A stretch of DNA of 64,000 bases from Nageia nagi (taxonomy: Eukaryota; Pinophyta), in contig JBITNC010000001.1 in NCBI GenBank assembly GCA_050084985.1, forward strand, positions 91,264,001-91,328,000, in the 5' to 3' direction. Shown here one piece after another: positions 24,017-37,700 of this stretch. The notes below the pieces were generated by a model. It was not told the DNA's origin, searched no databases, and saw only the letters and a program-made list of their open reading frames with translations. Each line of letters starts with the position of its first letter. Position 1 is the stretch's first letter. A program made the translations under genes and the position numbers.

Positions 24017-25782
24017 TGTTGAGCATGTGTGATTGTCATTATTGTCAACACATGGTTTTGGCTATGTCTTCGTGCAGTATGTATAGATGGTCCATTTACA
24101 GTCCTATTTGCCCCTTTCCAAAACCCCTCAAGGAGACATCTTTAAGTTTCTTTTGTTTGAAAAATGACATCAACACGAACATCGTGGGAAGCATTTTACT
24201 CTACTTCTAGATTCTGGAGAAGATGACATTAGCAGTTGGTGTTGAAAAGTCTGGAAGGCCACGCAGATACCTTGGAACTCTCTTTCGGAGTTCGAAGATG
24301 ATGACATCATGGTGTGGACATCACGGAAGCATTTTACTCTACTTTCAGAGTCCAGAGAATATGATGTTAGTAGTTGGTGTTGATAAGTTTGGAAGGCCAC
24401 GTAGATACCTTGGAACTCTCTTCCGAAGTCCGGAGATGATGACATCATGGTGTGGACATCGCGGGAAGTGTTTTACTCTACTTCCAGAGTCCAGAGAAAA
24501 TGATGTTAGCAGTTGGTGTTGAAAAGTTCAGAAGGCCATGCAGATACCTTGGAACTCTCTTTTGAAGTCCAGAGATGATGACATCATGGTGTGGACATCA
24601 CGGGAAGCATTTTACTCTACTTCTGGAGTCCAAAGAAGATGATGTTAGTAGTTGGTGTTGAAAAGTCTGGAAGGCCATGCAGATACCTTGGAACTCTCTT
24701 CCTAAGTCTGAAGATGATGACATCATGGTGTGGACATTGCGGGAAGCATTTTTACTCTACTTCTGGAGTCCAAAGAAGATGATGTTAGTAGTTGGTGTTG
24801 AAAAGTCCAGAAGGCCATGCGGATACCTTGGAACTCTCTTCCAGAGTCCAGAGATGATGACATCACGTGTATATAATAAACATCCAGAAAGCTAGTCAAT
24901 CTTTAGGCTATAGAAAGAGACTCCAGAACTAAATAATCAGATACTATCAAATCTTTGAAATCAATGGAGAAAGAGCTATACTTGTATGAACAACTCTGTT
25001 TGAGCAATAGGAGCATTCATCAGTTACAGCAGTTGCAGTCTCACATAGTGAACTCTCTTAGTGCAGGAGCAGTTACAAATAAAGATTTCTTTTTAGTTTG
25101 TTTTTGGATAACGTGTCATGATAGGAACAATTTCTTGGGGGGTTTTCTTGATGTGTAACGAAAAAATTGAGGTAACGGACGTGAAGAGTGGATTGTAGAT
25201 TTAGGGAAAATTGGCGAGTAGAGAAGTGTAGTAAATGAGGTAATAGTGTGAAAAGGGCTATAGAGGAGGTAATAGCATGGAAGAGGGGAGTATCAGGAGT
25301 ATGTGAAGTGAGCAAACGAATATGCAGATAGTATAGTGATTGTTTAACTATGTTACTTTGGAGCTGTGTGCAGAGATCAAACAATGAGCATTAGAGCTAG
25401 ACCATTGAGGGTCTTCTAGAACTGTATTCTTTCCTCCTTTTTGAATGTTGTATCAAGTGGGTGCTTGAAAGCTGGAATTGGTGCTCCAAGCAGTAGGTGC
25501 TGCTATTTTTTAAAGTGGTAGTTGGTGCTACCCTTCACAGTTGGTGCTGTGAATCTATAAGCTTTCTTTAATGACTAGATTTGGATTGGAGTCCAAGCAG
25601 TCATTTTCGGGGATGTAGCCAATCTGGTGAACCTCGTTATATCTGGTGTTGTGTGATGTACTTAGTGTGTTTGCTCAATTTTCTCTGGCTTTTAATCTAT
25701 CTTTATTTAAGAAGGTTAAATTGATTATTTTTTTTTGATACACTGATTCACCCCCCCTCTCAGTGTCACTCGAAGTCCAACA
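24017..25782 (+). repeat. Array C LTR 1 (1766 bp)
   Basis: Begins TGTTGAGCATGTG and ends AAGTCCAACA, directly before the primer site ATTGGTATCAGAGC. It holds five 139-bp tandem repeats in U3 and a TATATAAT box near 24869-24876, giving a U3 of about 0.88 kb. Confidence 0.9.
24177..24875 (+). repeat. Five 138-140-bp tandem repeats in LTR 1 U3
   Basis: The landmark GGAACTCTCT recurs at 24274, 24412, 24551, 24690 and 24830. Most units carry the odd-length palindrome ATGATGACATCAT (for example 24298-24310); in the last unit it ends ATCACG. The matching array in LTR 2 has landmarks at 31381, 31520, 31659, 31798 and 31937. Confidence 0.9.
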
Positions 25783-25783
25783 A

Positions 25784-25796
25784 TTGGTATCAGAGC
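25784..25796 (+). other. Array C copy 1 primer binding site
   Basis: TTGGTATCAGAGC, a perfect match to the usual initiator-Met tRNA site of plant Copia elements. The copy 2 equivalent (32889-32901) has one C-to-T change. Confidence 0.9.
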
Positions 25797-25846
25797 TAGG
25801 TTCCTACTTAGGCTATAACAGCTAAGGAGATCCTAGTAGTGGCACT

Positions 25847-27660
25847 ATGGCAAGCGAAGAAGGTTTCTCATCTAACAAGGCACCTCTCTTTAATGGAACC
25901 AATTATGCTTTCTAGAAAATTCAAATGAAGACTTATCTCAGTGCATTGGGTTTTGGTACTTGGGATGCTGTTAAAAGGGGTTACACTCCTCCCCCTACAG
26001 GTCCATCAGATGAAGCAGAAAGAAAGGCATTTGAATGTGATGCAAAAGCAAGAAATGCTCTAATGTGTGGTCTTATGGATAGTGAACTGGTGAAAGTTAT
26101 GGCATGCAAATCTACAAAAGAAATATGGAATAAGTTGAAGAGCATTCACGAAGGAGATGATAAAGTCAAGGAAGCAAAACTCCAAACTCATAGAGATCAA
26201 TTCGAAGTTCTAAAGATGAATGAAGATGAAACCATCGAAGCATACTTATTGAGAGTAAATGAAATTACTAATGCAATCAGAGGTCTTGGGGAAGAAATTG
26301 AAGATCATGTCATCATGAAAAAGGTACTACGATCTCTCACATCTCACTTTGATTCAAAGGTGTCTGCTATTAAAGAAGCAAAAAATTTGAAAACTTTCAG
26401 CATGGATGAAATGCATGGATCGCTGACTGCTTATGAAATGAGGATCAAAAAAGCAAAACATTCAGAAAAGGAAGCAACATTTAAAGCCAATAACAGTACC
26501 AAAGCCAAAATAGATTCTGACGATGAGGAACAATCTGATGGAGCAGAAGCAAATTTTGTTAGAAAGCTAAAAAAGGGAAAAGGTAAATATAAAGGCAAGC
26601 TGCCGTTTAAATGTTTTAACTGTGGTGGTATTGGTCATTTCATTTCAAAATGTCCATATAGAAAAACTGATAAAGATGATCAAGAATCATATTTTGAGAA
26701 AAACCACAAAATGAAATCTCATGCTCGAAATAGAAGGTCAAATAGACAAAGCTTCATATCTAGAAATGAAGGCTCTACTGATGATGATTCCAGTAATGAA
26801 TCAGAAAAAGAATACAATGGAGCATTGTTTATGGCATTTGAAGAGAAATTGAATGAAGATAATCAAAATGACCAAGAACATAAAAAAGAAGAGATAGATG
26901 AAGAAAATGACTATGAGATTGAGGTTGATCTTGAAGAAGAACTAATAACAGCATTGAATGAACTGGATAAAGAAATAAAGAAAAATAAGAAACTCTCAAA
27001 AAGGTTTGATGATGCAAATATTATTATAGAAAAATTAAAAATAGAAGTGGAAGAATCTAAGAGGATAAATGAGAGTTTGGAGGAACAACTTCTTGTGAAA
27101 TTTAAAAATTGTAGTAAGCTTGAAGAAGAAATAACTGGGCTACGTATACAACTAGGGGAAGTCACCAAGAAAATCAGCTCTTTTGAATATCTAGAAGGAA
27201 GATCGACTAAACTCAACGAAATCATTAACAGTCAAAGAATCTTTTCTGATAAATCTGGTCTGGGATATGAACAAGGACAATCTTCCAATGACATAAAAAG
27301 GGAAAACATAAAAGAAACCAAGAAGAAGGAAGATAGCTCAGGAGTGAGGATGATGGCTTCACTCAAGTGCATTCCAGAAGAAGATCCTATGCAAGACCAA
27401 GAAGTACTCAGCAATATAATAGCTACATCCATCCCTTCAATGGATACTGTTTCAAATGCAATGCATATGGACACAAAATTTCTAAATGTAAGTATAATAT
27501 CACTCTAAGAACCTTTGTTACTAGGAATGCATTCGGCCCACTAATGGAGTATCCAGTTGAGTGTTACAACTGTCATGAATATGGACACATTGCCAGATTC
27601 TGTAGAAATAATAATGGCATGAGGTTCTTTCCACCGAGACAATTTCCTTCCATAAGATAG
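25847..27660 (+). pseudogene. Array C copy 1 gag
   Basis: The start codon is taken at 25847 (ATGGCAAGCG), shared with copy 2 at 32952. A TAG replaces a Trp codon at about 25915. The frame is then open from 25925 to 27508: UBN2-type capsid region, zinc knuckle C-F-N-C-x4-H-x4-C near 26610, acidic linker, and a long Glu/Lys-rich coiled coil (about 26830-27230). A frame change near 27350 leads to two more knuckles (C-F-K-C and C-Y-N-C types) that end at 27660. Three knuckles with a coiled coil between them is an unusual Gag layout, conserved in copy 2. Confidence 0.8.
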
Positions 27661-30600
27661 AATAAACAGTTTCAGAGCAGTCATCCACAGGAAGAAGAAA
27701 AGTATAATAAAAAACAAGAAGCTGAAATAAAAGTAAAATAAGTCTGGAAAGAAAAGGAGAAACTCAGAGAGGATAAAGAGTCTTTAATCATTCAAACAGC
27801 ATTAAAAGCTCAAGACAAACCATCACCATGGATATTAGACAGCGGATGCTCAAGTCACATGACAGGTGACAAGAAGAAATTTCAAAAACTATAGGAGTAT
27901 GAAGGTGGGTCAGTAAGATTTGGAAACAATGATGGCACACAGATTATCGGTAAAGGGACAGTCAAAATAAATGACGGCAACATCAGATCCGAAGAGGTAT
28001 TATTTGTTGTGGGGCTGAAGCATAATTTGTTGAGCGTCAGTCAAATATGTGACAAAGGAAATGATGTAATTTTCAAAAAGCATGGCTGTGAGATCCGAAG
28101 GGCAAATAGTGGTAGACTTGTAGCAGTTGGTACAAGAACTTGTGGTAATTTATACACCTTATCAGATATTTTAGAGGAATCATGTCTTCTAGGCAAGGAG
28201 AGTGATGATTGGCTATGGCATAAGAGATTGGGCCACATCTATTTTAAAAACTTGATGAACATTTGCTCAAAAAGAGCAGTAAGAGATATGCCTAGTATCA
28301 GCAAACCAACAAATGATATTTGTGATTCATGCCAAAGGGGAAAGCAAACTTGGGCAAAGTTCAAAGTGAAAGAATATCACACAAGCAGACCATTGGAAAT
28401 CATACACACTGACCTATGCGGACCAATGAGAACACAAAGCATCAATGGAGATAAGTATTTTATTCTGTTCATAGATGATTATTCAAGAATGACTTGGGTG
28501 CAATTTTTGAAACATAAATCTGAAGCTTTTGAAATGTTCAAAGCATTTAAAAATCAAGTAGAAAATTAGATAGAGAGGAGAATTAAATGTCTTCGCTCAG
28601 ACAGAGGAGGTGAGTTCACTTCTGATGAGTTTTCTGAGTTTTGCATACAACACGAAATTAAAAGACAATTCTCTGCAGCAAGAACTCCACAACAAAATGG
28701 AGTAGTTGAAAGAAAAAATAGAGCAGTACAAGAAATGGCTCGAACCATGCTGATAGAAATAAGGTTGCTGACAGGTTCTGGAAAGAAGCAGTGCATACTG
28801 CAATGCATATTCAAAATAGATGTATGATGCAACCACATGAGGAAATAACACCATATGAATTATGGTTTCGAAGAAAAGCTACAGTGAGGCACTTCAAGAT
28901 CTTTGGCAGTAAATGCTATATCAAGAGAATAGAAGAAAATTTAGGAAAGTTTGAGGATAAATCTGATGAAGGTATCTTTATTGGTTACTCTTCGAAGAGC
29001 AAAGCATACAGGTGTTACAATAAAAGGATAAAAATAATCGTTGATAGTGCTGATGTTCGTGTTGATGAGCAAAGAGATCTTCCCAAGAGAAATGATGATG
29101 ATGATCTTCCTGCCTATCAAGATTCAATTGAAGAAGACAAAAAGAATAAAAACAAATCTAAGCCTCCTGTACAGCAATCACAAGTAAAGAAACCAGAAGA
29201 TTCAAATTCACCAAGTAACCTAAATAGTGTTTCAGAAAATGAGGCGGAAGAAGATGAAAATTCAAAAACTCCACCAAATAGATGGCACAAGGATCATCCA
29301 CAAGAGCAAATCATTGGTGAGTTTCATACAGGCATCCAAACTCGCAGAGGGGTTTCATGTACCTATTCTCTCCTATCCAATATAGAGCCTAAAAATGTCT
29401 CAGAAGCTAGCCAAGATGAAAGCTGGATGAAAGCAATGGAGGAAGAACTCACTCAAATTGAAAAGAATGAAACATGGGAACTCGTTCCTAGACCAGCTAA
29501 CAAAAATGTGATTGGAACAAAGTGGGTTTTTCATAATAAGTTGAATGAAGATGGGATAGTGGTTCGAAATAAAGCTAGAATTGTCTGCAAGGGATATGCT
29601 CAAGTTGAAGGAATTGATTTTGAAAAAACTTTTGCACCTGTGGCCAGATTAGAAGCTATTCGCATGTTTTTAGCTTTTGCAATGTATAAAGACTTTACAG
29701 TTTATCAAATGGAGGAAGAAGTCTATATTGAATAGCCAGATGGTTTCCAATTGGGAGAGAATCCTAATCTGGTATGCAAACTAAAGAAGGCTCTGTATGG
29801 TTTAAAATAGGCACCTCGAGCATGGTACTCCAGACTTGATACATATCTTCAGCAGCAAGGCTTTAGAAAAGGAATGGTCGATAGCAATTTATACATTAAA
29901 TCAGAAAAGGAAAATCAGCTAATTGTTGTTGTCTATGTAGATGATATAATTTTTGGAGGAAGCAAGAATGAGCTATGTAAAAATCTTGCTGACAACATGC
30001 AAACAGAATTCGAGATGTCTATGATAGGTGAGCTTGCATTTTTTCTTGGCTTACAAATCAATCAGTTGAAGAATGGCATGTTCATTTCTCAAACCAAGTA
30101 TGTTAAGGAGATGCTGAAGAAGTTTACCATGGAAGACTGTAAACCTGTGAGCACCCCTATGATGACAGGCTGCAAATTAAGCAAGGATGATAAAGCACCA
30201 ATAGTAGATCAAACACAATATAGGTCAATGATTGGAAGTTTATTATATTTGATAGCTACTAGACTGGATATTCTTCAAGCAGTATGTATGGTTGCTTGAT
30301 TTCAAGCAAATCCCAAAGAAACACATGTTACTATAGTAAAGAGAATATTCAGATATCTCAAAGGTATAGTAGAATATGTTTTATGGTATCCTAGAGGAAA
30401 GGAATTTACACTTATTGCCTTTTCAGATGCAGACTGGGTAGGATGCGTGGATGATAGGAAGAGCACCAGTGGAGGAGCATTTTATTTGGGTAATAATCTT
30501 GTTGGCTGGCACAGTAAAAAGCAAGACTCAGTATCCCTATCTATAGTAGAAGTAGAGTATATAGCAGCAACTTCTTGCTGCACATAGATTCTATGGATGA

Positions 30601-30887
30601 AGAAGATGCTAAAAGATTTTGGTATACAGATTAACGAGCCCATATCAGTTCTTTGTGATAACACAAGTGCAATCAATATATCAAAAAATCTTGTTATGCA
30701 CTCATGAACAAAGCATATTGCAATCAGATATCACTTTCTAAAAGAAAGAGTGGCGCAAGGAGAAGTACAGTTGGATTTTGTTCCAACCACAGAGCAAGTA
30801 GCAGACATCTTTACAAAGCCTTTGCCCAAAGACGTCTTCGAATATCTTCAAAACAAGCTAGCAGTTGTTGTCCTTCCCAAGCATTAG
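27661..30887 (+). pseudogene. Array C copy 1 pol
   Basis: Copia order. Protease core I-L-D-S-G-C-S-S-H is near 27833. The pre-integrase zinc region spans 28010-28360, with H-K-R-L-G-H and C-x2-C. The integrase core begins with H-T-D-L-C-G-P near 28408. Reverse transcriptase covers about 29400-30290, and RNase H ends at a TAG at 30887. Y-V-D-D-I is present near 29935. The segment expected between V-Y-Q-M and E-E-E-V-Y (about 29708), which holds the first catalytic Asp (D-V-K-S-A-F-L type), is absent. In-frame stops lie near 27893, 28567, 29732, 29808 and 30585. Confidence 0.8.
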
Positions 30888-31114
30888 CTAGTTCTGGATG
30901 TCACATTCTCAGGGGGAGTGTTTATTTTTTCCTTCCTATATTGCTTCTGTGTATCTTATTTTTGTATGCATACTACTGATTTCCTAAGAATGTCATGTAT
31001 GGACTCATGGGGAGTCTGTAAATGCCCTTTGTTATTGTTGACATAGGGGGAGAGAAAAGTCCCGATGCTGGTGTCTGATCAAGTGGTGTTGCCAACAATT
31101 CCAAAGGGGGAGAT

Positions 31115-32887
31115 TGTTGGGCATGTGTAATTATCATTGTTGTCAACACGTGGTTTTGGCTGTGTCTTCGTGCAGTAGTATGGCAGTTGTATGATGGTCC
31201 ATTTACAGTCTTGTTTGCCCCTTTCTGAAACCCCCTCAAGGATACATCTTTAAGTTTCTTTTGTCCAGAAATTACATAAGCACGGACATCACGGGAAGCA
31301 TTTTACTCTACTTCTAGAGTCTAGAGAAGATGATGTTAGCAGTTGGTGTTGAAAAGTCCGAAAGGCCACGTAGATACCTTGGAACTCTCTTTCAGAGTCC
31401 AGAGATGATGACATCATGGTGTGGACATCACGGGAAGCATTTTACTCTACTTCTAGAGTCCAGAGAAGATGATGTTAGCAGTTGGTGTTGAAAATTCTAA
31501 AAGGCCATGCAGATACCTTGGAACTCTCTTCCGGAGTTTGGAGATGATGACATCATGGTGTGGACATCGTAGGAAGCATTTTACTCTACTTCCAGAGTCC
31601 AGAGAAGATGATGTTAGCAGTTGGTGTTGAAAAGTCCAGAAGGCCATGCAGATACCTTGGAACTCTCTTTTGGAGTCCAGAGATGATGACATCATGGTGT
31701 GGACATCACAAGAAGCATTTTACTCTACTTTTGAAGTCCAGAGAAGATGATGTTAGCAGTTGTTGTTGAAAAGTTTGAAAGGCCACGTAGATACCTTGGA
31801 ACTCTCTTTCGGAGTTCAGAGATGATGACATCACGATATGGACATCACAGGAAGCATTTTACTCTACTTCCAGAGTCCAGAGAAGATGACATTAGTAGTT
31901 GGTGTTGAAAAGTTTGAAAGGCCATGCAGATACCTTGGAACTCTCTTTCGGAGTCTGGAGATGATGATATCATGGTGTATACAATAAACATCCAGAAAGC
32001 TAGTCAATCTTTAGGCTATAGAAAGAGACTCTGGAACTAAATAATCAGATACTATCAAATCTCTAAAATCAATGGAGAAAGAGCTATACTTGTCTGAATA
32101 ACTCTGTTTGAGCAATAGGAGCATTCGTCAGTTACAGCAGTTGCAGTCTCAGATAGTGAACTCTCTTAGTGCAAGAAAGTTACAAATAAAGATTTCTTTT
32201 CAATTTTTTTTTGGATAACGTGTCATGATAGGAACAATTTCTTGGGGGGTTTTCTTGATGTGTAACGAAAAAATTGAGGTAACGGACGTGAAGAGTGGAT
32301 TGTAGATTTAGGGAAAACTGGCGAGTAGAGAAGTGTAGTAAATGAGGTAATAGCATGAAAAGGGCTGTAGAGGAGGCAATAGCATGGAAGAGGGGAGTAT
32401 CAGGAGTATGTGAAGTGAGCAAACAAATATGCAGATAGTATAGTGATTGTTTAACTATGTTACTTTGGATCTGTGTGCAGAGATCAAACAATGAGCATTA
32501 GAGCTAGACCATTGAGGGTCTTCTAGAACTGTATTCTTTCCTCCTTTTTGAATGTTGTATCAAGTGGGTGCTTGAGAGCTGGAGTTGGTGCTCCAAGCAG
32601 TAGGTGTTGCTATTTTTAAAGTGGTAGTTGGTGCTACCCTTCATAGTTGGTGCTATGAATCTGTAAGCTTTCTTTAATGACTGGATTTGGATTGGAGTCC
32701 AAGCAGTCATTTTTGGGGATGTAGCCAATCTGGTGAACCTCGTTATATCTGGTGTTGTGTGATGTACTTGGTGTGCTTGCTCAATTTTCTCTGGCTTTTA
32801 ATCTATCTTTATTTAAGAAGGTTAAATTGATTATTTTTTTTATACACTGATTCACCCCCCCCTCTTAGTGTCACTCAAAGTCCAATA
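31115..32887 (+). repeat. Array C LTR 2 (1773 bp), shared by both copies
   Basis: Begins TGTTGGGCATGTG and ends AGTCCAATA (terminal CA changed to TA). It follows the purine tract AAAGGGGGAGAT of copy 1 and precedes the primer site of copy 2, so it acts as 3' LTR of one and 5' LTR of the other. The U3 repeat count (five) equals that of LTR 1. Confidence 0.9.
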
Positions 32888-32951
32888 ATTGGTATTAGAG
32901 CTAGGTTCCCACTTAGGCTATAACAGCTAAGGAGATCCTGGTAGTGGCACT

Positions 32952-34763
32952 ATGGCAAGCGGAGAAGGTTTCTTATCTAACAAGGCACCTCTCTTTGATG
33001 GAACCAATTATGCTTTTTGGAAAATTCAAATGAAGACTTATCTCAGTGCATTGGGTTTTGGTACTTGGGATGCTGTTAAAAGGGGTTACACTCCCCCCCT
33101 ACAGGTCCATCAGATGAAGCAGAAAGAAAGACATTTGAATGTGATGCAAAAGCAAGAAATGCTCTAATGTGTGGTCTTATGGATAATGAACTGGTGAAAG
33201 TTATGGTATGCAAATCTACAAAAGAAATATGGAATAAGTTGAAGAGCATTCACGAAGGAGATGATAAAGTCAAGGAAGCAAAACTCCAAACTCATAGAGC
33301 TCAATTCGAAGTTCTAAAGATGAATGAAGATGAAACCATCGAAGCATACATGTTGAGAGTAAATGAAATTACTAATGCAATCAGAGGTCTTGGGGAAGAA
33401 ATTGAAGATCATGTCATCGTGAAAAAGGTACTACGATCTCTCACATCTCGCTTTGATTCAAAGGTGTCTGCTATTGAAGAAGCAAAAATTTGAAAACTTT
33501 CAGCATGGATGAAATGCATGGATCACTGACTGCTTATGAAATGAGGATCAAAAAAGCAAAACATTCAGAAAAGGAAGCAACGTTTAAAGCCAATAATAGT
33601 ACCAAAGCCAAAATAGATTCTGACGATGAGGAACAATCTGATGGAGCAGAAGCAAATTTTGTTAGAAAGCTAAAAAGGGGAAAAGGTAAATATAAAGGCA
33701 AGCTACCGTTTAAATGTTTTAACTGTGGTGGTATTGGTCATTTCATTTCAAAATGTCCATATAGAAAAACTGATAAAGATGATCAAGAATCATATTTTGA
33801 GAAAAACCACAAAATGAAATCTCATGCTCGAAATAGAAGGTCAAATAGACAAAGCTTCATATCTAGAAATGAAGGCTCCACTGATGATGATTCCAGTAAT
33901 GAATCAGAAAAAGAATACAATGGAGCATTGTTTATGGCATTTGAAGAGAAATTGAATGAAGATAATCAAAATGACCAAGAACATAAAAAAGAAGAGACAG
34001 ATGAAGAAAATGACTGTGAGATTGAGGTTGATCTTGAAGAAGAACTAATAATAGCATTGAATGAATTGGATAAAGAAATAAAGAAAAATAAGAAACTCTC
34101 AAAAAGGTTTGATGATGCAAGTAATATTATAGAAAACTTAAAAATAGAAGTGGAAGAATCTAAGAGGATAGATGAGAGTTTGGAGGAACAGCTTCTTGTG
34201 AAATTTAAAAATTGCAGTAAGCTTGAAGAAGAAATAAATGGGCTACGTATGCAACTAGAGGAAGTCACCAAGAAATCAACTCTTTTGAATATCTAGAAGG
34301 AAGGTCGACTAAACTCAGTGAAATCATTAACAGTCAAAGAATGTTTTCTGATAAATCTGGTCTGGGATATGAACAAGGACAATCTTCCAATGACATAAAA
34401 AGGGAAAACATAAAAGAAACCAAGAAGAAGGAAGATAGCTCAGGACTGGAGGATGATGGCTTCACTCAAGTGCATTCCAGAAGAAGATCCTATGCAAGAC
34501 CAAGAAGTACTCAGCAATATAATAGCTACATCCATCCCTTCAATGGATACTATTTCAAATGCAATGCGTATGGACACAAAATTTCTGAATGTAAGTATAA
34601 TATCACTCCAAGAACCTTTGTTACTAGGAATGCATTCAGCCCACTAATGGAGTATCCAGTTGAGTGTTACAACTGTCATGAATATGGACACATTGCTAGA
34701 TTCTGTAGAAATAATCATGGCATGAGGTTCTTTCCATCAAGACAATTTCCTTCCATAAGATAG
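32952..34763 (+). pseudogene. Array C copy 2 gag
   Basis: The same Gag as copy 1, with the Trp codon intact at the position of copy 1's first stop. It is broken by a one-base loss in a C run near 33095 and by further shifts near 33490 and 34280. The first zinc knuckle is near 33720, the coiled coil at about 33930-34290, and two further knuckles lie in 34341-34763. A TAG at about 34761 is shared with copy 1. Confidence 0.8.
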
Positions 34764-37700
34764 AATAAACAGTTTCAGAGCAGTCATCCACTAGGAAGAA
34801 GAAAAGTATAATAAAAAATAAGAAGCTGAAATAAAAGTAAAACAAGTCTGGAAAGAAAAGGAGAAACTCAGAGAGGATAAAGAGTCTTTAATCATTCAAA
34901 CAGCATTAAAAGCTCAAGACAAACCATCACCATGGATATTAGACAGCGGATGCTCAAGTCACATGACAGGTGACAAGAAGAAATTTCAAAAACTATAGGA
35001 GTATGAAGGTGGGTCAGTAAGATTTGGAAACAATGATGGCACACAGATTATCGGTAAAGGGACAGTCAAAATAAATGACGGCAACATCAGATCGAAGAGG
35101 TATTATTTGTTGTGGGCTGAAGCATAATTTGTTGAGCGTCAGTCAAATATGTGACAAAGGAAATGATGTAATTTTCAAAAAGCATGGCTTGTGAGATCCG
35201 AAGGGCAAATAGTGGTAGACTTGTAGCAGTTGGTACAAGAACCTTGGGGAATTTATACACCTTATCAGATATTTTAGAGGAATCATGTCTTCTAGGCAAG
35301 GAGAGTGATGATTGGCTATGGCATAAGAGATTGGGCACATCTATTTTAAAAACTTGATGAACATTTGCTCAAAAAGAGCAGTAAGAGATATGCCTAGTAT
35401 CAGCAAACCAGCAAATGATATTTGTGATTCATGCCAAAGGGGAAAGCAAACTCGGGCAAAGTTCAAAGTGAAAGAATATCACACAAGCAGACCATTGGAA
35501 ATCATACACGCCAACCTATGCGGACAATGAGAACACAAAGCATCAATGGAGATAAGTATTTTATTCTGTTCATAGATGATTATTCAAGAATGACTTGGGT
35601 GCAATTTTTGAAACATAAATCTGAAGCTTTTGAAATGTTCAAAGCATTTAAAAATCAAGTAGAAAATCAAATAAAGAGGAGAATTAAATGTCTTCGCTCA
35701 GACAGAGGAGGTGAGTTCACTTCTGATGAGTTTTTTGAGTTTTGCATACAACACAGAATTAAAAGACAATTCTCTGCAGCAAGAACTCCACAACAAAATG
35801 GAGTAGTTGAAAGAAAAAATAGAGCAGTACAAGAAATGGCTCGAACCATGCTGATAGAAAGCAAGGTTACTGATAGGTTCTAGAAAGAAGCAATGCATAC
35901 TGCAATGCATATTCAAAATAGATGTATGATGCAACCACATGAGGAAATAACACCATATGAATTATGGTTTGGAAGAAAAGCTACAGTGAGGCAGTTCAAG
36001 ATCTTTGGCAGTAAATGCTATATCAAGAGAATAGAAGAAAATTTAGGAAAGTTTGAGGATAGATCTGATGAAGGTATCTTTCTTGGTTAGTCTTCGAAGA
36101 GCAAAGCATACAGGTGTTACAATAAAAGGACAAAAACAATCATTGATAGTGCTGATGTTCGTGTTGATGAGCAAAGAGATCTTCCCAAGAGAAATGATGA
36201 TGATGATCTTCCTGCCTATCAAGATTCAATTGAAGAAGACAAAAAGAATAAAAACAAATCTAAGCCTCCTGTATAGCAATCACAAGTAAAGAAACCAGAA
36301 GATTCAAATTCACCAAGTAACCCAAATAGTGTTTCAAAAAATGAGGCGGAAGAAGATGAAAATTCAAAAACTCCACCAAATAGATGGCACAAGGATCATC
36401 CACAAGAGCAAATCATCGGTGAGTTTCATACAGGCATCCAAACTCGCAGAGGGGTTTCATGCACCTATTCTCTCCTATCCAACATAGAGCCTAAAAATGT
36501 CTCAGAAGCTAGCCAAGATGAAAGCTGGATGAAATAAATGGCGGAAGAACTCACTCAAATTGAAAAGAATGAAACATGGGAACTTGTTCCTAGACCAGCC
36601 AACAAAAATGTGATTGGCACAAAGTGGGTTTTTCGTAATAAGTTGAATGAAGATGGGATAGTGGTTCGAAATAAAGCTAGATTGTCTGCAAGGGATATGC
36701 TCATGTTGAAGGAATTGATTTTGAAGAAAATTTTGCACCTGTGGCCAGATTAGAAGCTATTCGCATGTTTTTAGCTTTTGCAGTGTATAAAGACTTTACA
36801 ATTTATCAAATGGAGGAAGAAGTCTATATTGAACAGCCAGATGGTTTCCAATTGGGAGAAAATCCTAATCTGGTATGCAAACTAAAGAAGGCTCTGTATG
36901 GTTTAAAACAGGCACCTCGAGCATGGTACTCCAGACTTGATACATATCTTCAGCAGCAAGGCTTTAGAAAAGGAATGGTGGATAGCAATTTATACATTAA
37001 ATCAGTAAAAGGAAAATCAGCTAATTATTGTTGTCTATGTAGATGATATAATTTTTGGAGGAAGCAAGAATGAGCTATGTAAAAATCTTGCTGACAACAT
37101 GCAAACAGAATTCGAGATGTCTATGATAGGTGAGCTTGCATTTTTTCTTGGCTTACAAATCAATCAGTTGAAGAATGGCATGTTCATTTCTCAAACCAAG
37201 TATGTTAAGGAGATGCTGAAGAAGTTTACCATGGAAGATTGTAAACCTGTGAGCACCCCTATGATGACAGGCTGCAAATTAAGCAAGGATGATAAAGCAC
37301 CAATAGTAGATCAAACACAATATAGGTCAATGATTGGAAGTTTATTATATTTGACAGCTACTAGACCGGATATTCTTCAAGCAGTATGTATGGTTGCTCG
37401 ATTTCAAGCAAATCCCAAAGAAACACATGTTACTACAGTAAAGAGAATATTTAGATATCTCAAAGGTACAGTAGAATATGGTTTATGGTATTCTAAAGGA
37501 AAGGACTTTACACTTATTACCTTTTTAGATGTAGACTAGGCAGGATGCGTGGATGATAGGAAGAACACCAGTGGAGGAGCATTTTATTTGGGTAATAATC
37601 TTGTTGGTTGGCATAGTAAAAAGCAAGACTCAGTATCCCTATCTACAGCAGAAGCAGAGTATATAGCAGCAACTTCTTGCTGCACATAGATTCTATGGAT

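Noticed and set aside
24170-24895. Repetitive short proteins on both strands in LTR 1, and likewise in LTR 2
   Set aside because: They are translations of the 139-bp U3 repeats. The LTR assignment explains them.
26829-27474. Ser/Leu-rich minus-strand frames opposite the array C gag coiled coil
   Set aside because: Antisense images of a Lys/Glu-rich coding region, and the same images appear in copy 2.
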